Part shown: one piece after another, positions 58,455 through 64,000 of the stretch | Position numbering within the stretch: position 1 is the first letter of the stretch | How the letters are laid out: every line of letters begins with the position of its first letter | From: Oscarella lobularis | Lineage: Eukaryota > Porifera > Homoscleromorpha > Homosclerophorida > Oscarellidae | Length of the DNA: 64,000 nt | Reading direction: 5' to 3' | Assembly: GCF_947507565.1 (NCBI RefSeq) | Contig: NC_089175.1 | Coordinates: 2,903,733 to 2,967,732, forward strand | The notes under the pieces: generated by a model | Seen by the model: the letters and a program-made list of their open reading frames with translations, nothing else | Database searches by the model: none | What the model was told of the DNA's origin: nothing | Made by a program: the position numbers and the translations under genes

Positions 58455-59435
58455 TTATTTGTTCGAATACACAGCAAGCTCGAACAGATGAAATTGAAAC
58501 GTTTCGCCTGTGTTCTGTCTGCACACTTTGAAGTGAAGACCTCGACTCGGCTTCAATTTTTGACTGTACTCATATGTGAATGAAGTTGTGCTAACGTACG
58601 TAATTCCTGACGTAGAATTCGGATGAATTTCAAGGCGAATGTTCCAGTTAGTTGTAGATGATTGTGGTGCACTGATGCCGCTACTACTCTGTGCGCTGCT
58701 ACATGTGCTAACTGAATCAATGCCCCACGAAGCACGAGCACTGTTTGGATCAAAGTAGAAAAAACCCGCGCAGTAATTGCCGTCGCAGATTTGAAGAGTC
58801 GGATCACTGTCGCCGGGATCCGCTAAGAAAAAGCCAATGTGAATGGAGTAGGCTTGATCGTCATTTAGAATTCCAGCTTCAATCAATTTCACCTTTGACA
58901 CACGTACAGTATCAAAATGCCTGTCTATCGCATGTGTAAATTAGCTACTTACTTTAAACAATACACCGTAGTTCGTTGTTCCACTACCAAATTCGATATT
59001 TTGCGCGGACACCGAAGATGGTGTCTCCGTAAAATTGGCGTGAGTTTGTAGCCAAAGAGGAGACATGTAGCGATAGAGTAGCAGCGCCGAACTCGAAACG
59101 CTCTGTCGTGTGTCAATCATAGAAAATGTCGATCATAGGAAATGTTTACCTGACTCGGAGTTGATGCGGAAACGGCGGATGTTGGAGGAGGAGCGTCCGT
59201 CTGTACGTGCATGGACTTAAACTTCATTTAGTCGTATCAAACGACGGTACTAACTCACCGATTCTCCTTCGCTGGATGCGTCTTTTTGAAGTTGAATGTA
59301 GTCGTCATATGGAAGACACACAGTTGGCCCCGATGACGGAACAGATAAAACGGAATTGGCTCCTGTACACTCAGCTGATGCAGATCCAAGCCAGGAACTT
59401 GAAACAATGACCACCAGCAAAAAGGACGACGTCAT
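58455..59435 (-). CDS. Array gene P3, secreted family protein
   Basis: Four exons as in P1. The C-terminal exon (58455 to about 58892) matches P1 residue for residue in its variable loop (FFYFDPNSARASWG). The third exon differs slightly (GTTNYGVLFK against GPTYYGVLFK). Convergent with O3. Confidence 0.8.
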
Positions 59436-61604
59436 CTTCTGAACGTAGAAGCCAATAGAGCGCGATGTGAGAGAAGTGGCGGGCACTGGCAAATATTTAT
59501 ATAGGGTTCGTGGTTGCTACGAGAGACGTCATCAGCTCCCGGATGTCCTTAGCCCTTCGTCAGTTTACAGTATGAAGGCCGGCATGAAGGCCACGTTTGC
59601 CATCTATTCGTATCTACGAACTTCTTCGTCTCACTTTTGACCTGAAGAAGGCGGCAAGGCCACAGCAAGCCCACAGCAAGTATTGTGATACTAAGAACAT
59701 ACCGGTACATACGTATGAAAATCGTGGTCTCCTGTACCGTTCGCCGAAATTACTTCTGCGTGAAAGAAGCCAAGTAATAGAAAAAACAAACTAATCTGCA
59801 CATCTTTATCGCCTTTTCTCAACGCTTAATTCAATTAGTTCGCTATGTGTACATAGGACTCACTATGACTAAGACTATGCAATGCTTAGGAAACGTACCA
59901 GAATTAGTTGAAGAGGCAGCTGCGCACCTGTATCGCGCTAATAAAACTCCCGGTCAAAAATAGTAAGGGAATGAATGAATCACTGAATGAATAAACGCCG
60001 TTGCGTCGTGCCAATTTTGTTCTACATGCATGAATATGCACAGAATGAGCCAGGTGTGTTTAATATGATCCGCCGTGCTCTAGCTACACCCGTTGGAACC
60101 TCTCTTGGCTGTAACTTTTTTCCACGCTTCGTACATTAATCCCTTTTTACATTCGTTCATCTCATCGATGACTAATTTGTAAACGCTGCGTGTGGCAATA
60201 GGTATATAAGGTCTGCACAAGCCGGAAGTGGGCGGGATTTCTTTTCTCATTGTCTTTGGATGAGACGATCCCGTCAAGCCAAAATTGAAGCTAAATCATC
60301 TCTACGAAGCGAGAGGGAGTCTGCTAAAGAGCGAGGAAATTTAATTTTTTGAGTCCTGAGTATTTCCAAGTGGCTTCAGTTCGAATGGCGGTTGTGTAAC
60401 GGAATAAAAGGATTTTTCCGGTGTAGGATTATTTTGGAAGATTAGAGCAAACCCGAGCAAATGGGAACGTAGGCAAGGTGACTTTGAGGATTCACGTTCG
60501 AACGAAAAGCGAGCAAACGTTTAAAGCTTGGAAGGAGAATCCTCTGCTCCTCCAGTCAGCATATTTTAGAAAGCACCTACAGCGCTTTAGTCTGTCTTTT
60601 CAGCACTACACTCAAATTAGATATGTTTAAAGACCGAGAGTGCTGCGGTAGCGGCCAGAAGGTCAGAGTGACCGCAACTGCGCCGGCCATGACCCTGCAG
60701 CACACTCCTACGTAATAAATCCACTAATCAGAGCCGGCCGACACCTTTGTCTTTACCTTTCTCCCCCATGCTCATCACGCATATAAGCATTCATAGTCCC
60801 AGCTGAGCCTTCCGCCATGCGCTGGCTTGACGAAATCGAGGCGCGATTCAACGCCACCACCGCCGTACTGTTTGCCTGTCTAGATTAGATGAATTGAATC
60901 AATAAAGTAGCTAGATTAGCATATGCGTTCGCGTACTGCGTACAAATGCAGCAGTTTATCCCTGAATGGACGCGTGCAACGTGCATTGAACTCTACGCTG
61001 AGTCAGAGTCTAGTCTAGGTGCAGGGGCCCCCAAAGGGAGAACATATGTGCTGGTCTGACTTTTATTTACGGAGTCTGTACGGAAAGAGAATGCCCGTTC
61101 TTTCTTCTTTACCTGTCCTGCTGTAGAATATTTCAAAAAAGGTACCTACAGTAAGAGTGCTCTGATCAGTATTTCAGCAACACCGCTTTTATATAAGGTA
61201 CGTTTGAAGGCCAGGAAGCCGACCGAGTGAGTGGGAGGCAGAAATAACCGTTCGTTTCACAGAAACGCTGCGAGAAGCTGCGCGAAGACACCTCAAGCAG
61301 TAATTTACGGTCATTACGGACCCGGATTAGATTAGAACAGGTCGTCTTCCGCCCTGCGGGCGCCAAGAAACAAAACTATTTTTAGGATCTCAATGTAGAG
61401 AGAATTCTGCATTATATTGAACGTTTATGTGTTATCTCATTGATTTTTCAAATGCAGTGTCTCGGCTAGATGCCAAGATATCTGGTCAATTAGCCAATCA
61501 TGCTAAACACGCCGCCTAATGAGTGACGTAGCTGAATATATTTCAGGAGGCTTTCTAAAGCATTCTCTCAAGCGTTTCGCCGCCGTGACTCTTCAAGTTT
61601 AGCA

Positions 61605-62550
61605 ATGTTTCTCGCGAGCACCGCATCGTTGGTAACGATGATAATATGCCTACTGCGCTTGGGCTCAGCGTCGGAAGACGAGGCGGGATGCACGCACCGT
61701 CGCGTGTCAATTGTGCCGTCATCGGGCCCCACGATTTACCTTCCACTCGATGAATACATGCGGCTCGTATCCGCCGACTCGGACGCGAAGGTGACTACAA
61801 CATATGTACGTTCGTTTATGTAATTACGCCGGCTGTACGTCGACGGCCCGTCGTTTAGTCCGCTTCCCAAGAATCGGGCAGACGAGAACTATTGTACCGT
61901 TACATGTCGCCCACGTGGCTCAACACGAGCGCCAATTTTTCAGAGACGCCGTCTTCCGTGTCCACACAAGCCGTCGAATTCGGGTCCGGATCTCTTTCTC
62001 ACGGTTTGTTATTCAAAGTAAGTAGCTCGTTCTTCTAATTTCTAGCGTCACAACGGCAAAAACTTGAGCCGCTTTCTCGCTGATTTTATTTAAGGCTAGT
62101 CTGATCGACGCCGGAGTTCTCGATGACGCGAAGCGCTACGTCATTCACATTGGACTATATTTCTCGAACCCACCGGATGCCGATGACAGCGATCCCTCTT
62201 TTGTCGTTTGCGACAGCAATGGCAGTTACTGCGTCGGTTTCCAATATGATAACAGCGGACTAAGCGTGTACTACTTCGCCGGAAGAAATTTCGGCGCCGT
62301 CTGCCAAATGACCGAATTCGGTCACGTGGCCGACTCCACGCCTGGCGACGTTCAATGGAACATGCGCATCGAACTTCATCCCACGTATACTGTGGGACTT
62401 ACGTACGCTGGAAGTAGCAAAATATTGACGCATCAGTACGATGAAACACTGAAATCCAGTCAAGGACTTAGTTTTCGAGTGTGCAGGGAGTCCGAGCCTG
62501 AACAGTTTGTGTTTCATCTGTTTGAGTTGACCGTGAGCGAGATTGAGTGA
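61605..62550 (+). CDS. Array gene O4, secreted family protein
   Basis: Three exons, full frame open. In exon 2 TGG-to-TTG in GAACTGGTG versus GAACTATTG leaves Leu-Leu instead of Leu-Val before YRYMSP. In exon 3 Gly-Ser replaces Gly-Thr before SKILTHQYDE. Ends FHLFELTVSEIE. Convergent with P4. Function unknown. Confidence 0.8.
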
Positions 62551-63312
62551 AAAGAGACACGTACTAAACTGTTTGCCTGCATGAGATTTTAGCCTAGTTA
62601 GTGTCAAAAAGCGCTGGTAGCTTTGTTTGCTTTTTTTGTGTGTCCAAAAAAATAGAAGTGCATGTGATCTTATACGGAGTCTAGAGCTTGGAAGGAGAAT
62701 CCTCTGCTCCTCCAGTCAGCATATTTTACAGACTCTTGGTCTTGGAAGAGATCTTCGGCGTTTTTTACAGAGTGAGGGCGTCCTGAAGGCGTTGAGGGAT
62801 AGGAAACAGCGCAGAAATGGCAAAAAGACATCAGTGCACTGGAATCGCTAGTGGACGAACGGTGAAAGCGATCCGCGCTCTCCGCAAACATCGACAAACG
62901 CCATTCCTTCTACCACATACGGGATTTGTTCTAAATGAATCTGTCGAGATTGTTGTACCTTCGACGCTTCGTACACTTATCCCTCGCTCCATTTCTTGAG
63001 TTTAATCGTTCTAGTAGACATTAGAGTACTGGAAGAGCTAGGCGAGGAGCGATGAAAGCATCCGTATAGAGCAGGCAAACCCTAATACGGGGAGCTGATG
63101 CCTCACCCCCATTCATCTGCCATCAAGGTATTTCATGACATGATGAGTTTTTCAAATAAACTTCTTATTTTCAATCATATAAGATACTGAGGCTATAAAA
63201 ACATGCACGTCGACTAATAATCAATAGCTAAACGAAAAATTGATACACCACGACGATTTCCTGCTACATTAGTACTAAAAGAAACAGAGAAAACGACATT
63301 GAATTGAAGCGT

Positions 63313-64000
63313 TTATTTGTTCGAATACAAAGCCAGCTCGAACAGATGAAATTGATACGTTTCGCCTGTGTTATCTCTGCACACTTTGAAGTGAAGACCT
63401 TGACTCGGCTTCAATTTTTGACTGTACTCATATGTCAATGATGTTGTGCTAACGTACGTAATTCCTGACGTAGAATCCGGATGAATTTCAAGGCGAATGT
63501 TCCAGTTAGTTGTAGATGATTGTGGAGCACCGATGCCGCTACTAGATGAGCTGCTACATGTGCTAACTGAATCAATGCCGTAGGAAGCATAAGCACTGTT
63601 TGGATCGTAGTACCAAAAACCCGCGCAGTAATTGCCGTCGCAGATTTGAAGACGCGGATCACTGTCGCTAGGAACCGTAAAGAAAAAGCCAATCTGAATG
63701 GAGTAGGCTTGATCGTCATTTAGAACTCCAGCTTCAATCAATTTCACCTTTGACACACGTACAGTATCAAAATGCCTGTCTATCGCATGTGTAAATTAGC
63801 TACTTACTTTAAACAATACACCGTAGTACGTTGGTCCACTACCAAATTCGATATTTTGTGCGGACACCGAAGATGGTGTCTCCGTAAAATTGGCGTGAGT
63901 TTGTAGCCAAAGAGGAGACATGTAGCGATAGAGTAGCAGCGCCGAACTCGAAACGTTCTGTCGTGTGTCAATCATAGAAAATGTCGATCATAGGAAATGT
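63313..64000 (-). CDS. Array gene P4, secreted family protein, 5' end outside window
   Basis: The C-terminal exon (63313 to about 63747) and the RYMSP exon are inside; the signal peptide exon lies beyond the edge. It is the most diverged P copy: IQIGFFFTVPSDSDPRLQIC, YCAGFWYYDPNSAYASYG and FKVCRDNTGETYQFHLFELA. Changes again cluster around the YC-x-GF loop. The frame is intact to YSNK and the stop inside AATAAA. Confidence 0.75.

Larger units (their letters stand above)
45880..64000. repeat. Recent tandem array of ~4.87-kb units, each with convergent O (+) and P (-) genes
   Basis: O gene starts at 46324, 51184, 56723 and 61605; P gene ends at 48056, 53581, 58455 and 63313. Spacing is ~4.86-4.88 kb, except where a ~690-bp insertion lengthens the second unit to 5.5 kb. 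Coding and non-coding parts are nearly identical between units, so the array is young or homogenised by gene conversion. It runs off the right end. Confidence 0.93.

Overview
The window looks like a compact animal nuclear genome, most likely from an early-branching metazoan such as a homoscleromorph sponge. This is inferred from three things. Introns are tiny (about 45-65 bp, GT-AG). The genes are animal-type (Ig-domain receptors, TRAF, CARD, Death, Roc-COR, MMAA, SUEL lectin, PNMT/NNMT methyltransferase). Young local duplications are dense. There is no bacterial operon structure, rRNA or CRISPR array.

Layout. 1-4254: two tandem plus-strand membrane receptors (Ig-like domains, Thr-rich stalk, one TM segment, helical tail) with a broken TRAF fragment between them on the minus strand. 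4840-5160: a tRNA-like head, a nested hairpin and telomere-like repeats. 5388-11332: two paralogous genes whose N-terminal half resembles a MACPF domain, separated by a ~1 kb inverted repeat carrying an orphan exon in mirror image. 11333-15050: structured or repetitive DNA (a hairpin cluster, CG-alternating tracts, a 1.75 kb purine-rich minisatellite). 15124-25361: an intact mitochondrial MMAA GTPase gene and a minus-strand Roc-COR-Death gene, then a ~4.3 kb duplication of both. In the duplicate MMAA lost its front half, while the second Roco gene starts with a CARD-like exon. The first Roco gene instead has a (CAG)37 polyglutamine exon.

26450-30510: a coiled-coil protein with a C-terminal zinc finger, a broken 5' copy of the rhamnosidase gene, and a small-molecule N-methyltransferase. 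30582-30719: a foldback element with a perfect 9-bp target duplication. 30925-36451: a secreted alpha-L-rhamnosidase (GH78) fused to two SUEL galactose/rhamnose-binding lectin domains. 37073-45091: two minus-strand Ig-superfamily genes flanking the founder-like member of a secreted protein family.

45880-64000: a recent tandem array of ~4.87 kb units, each with two convergent genes (called O and P here) of that same secreted family, which I do not recognise. Four O and four P copies are visible, the last running off the end. One unit has a ~690 bp insertion and one O copy has a premature stop. Recognition receptors, death-fold signalling genes, a lectin-glycosidase and a young array of secreted proteins together suggest an innate recognition or environment-interaction neighbourhood. 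That reading is inference.

Exon boundaries were drawn by eye from GT/AG signals and reading frame and are approximate where stated.
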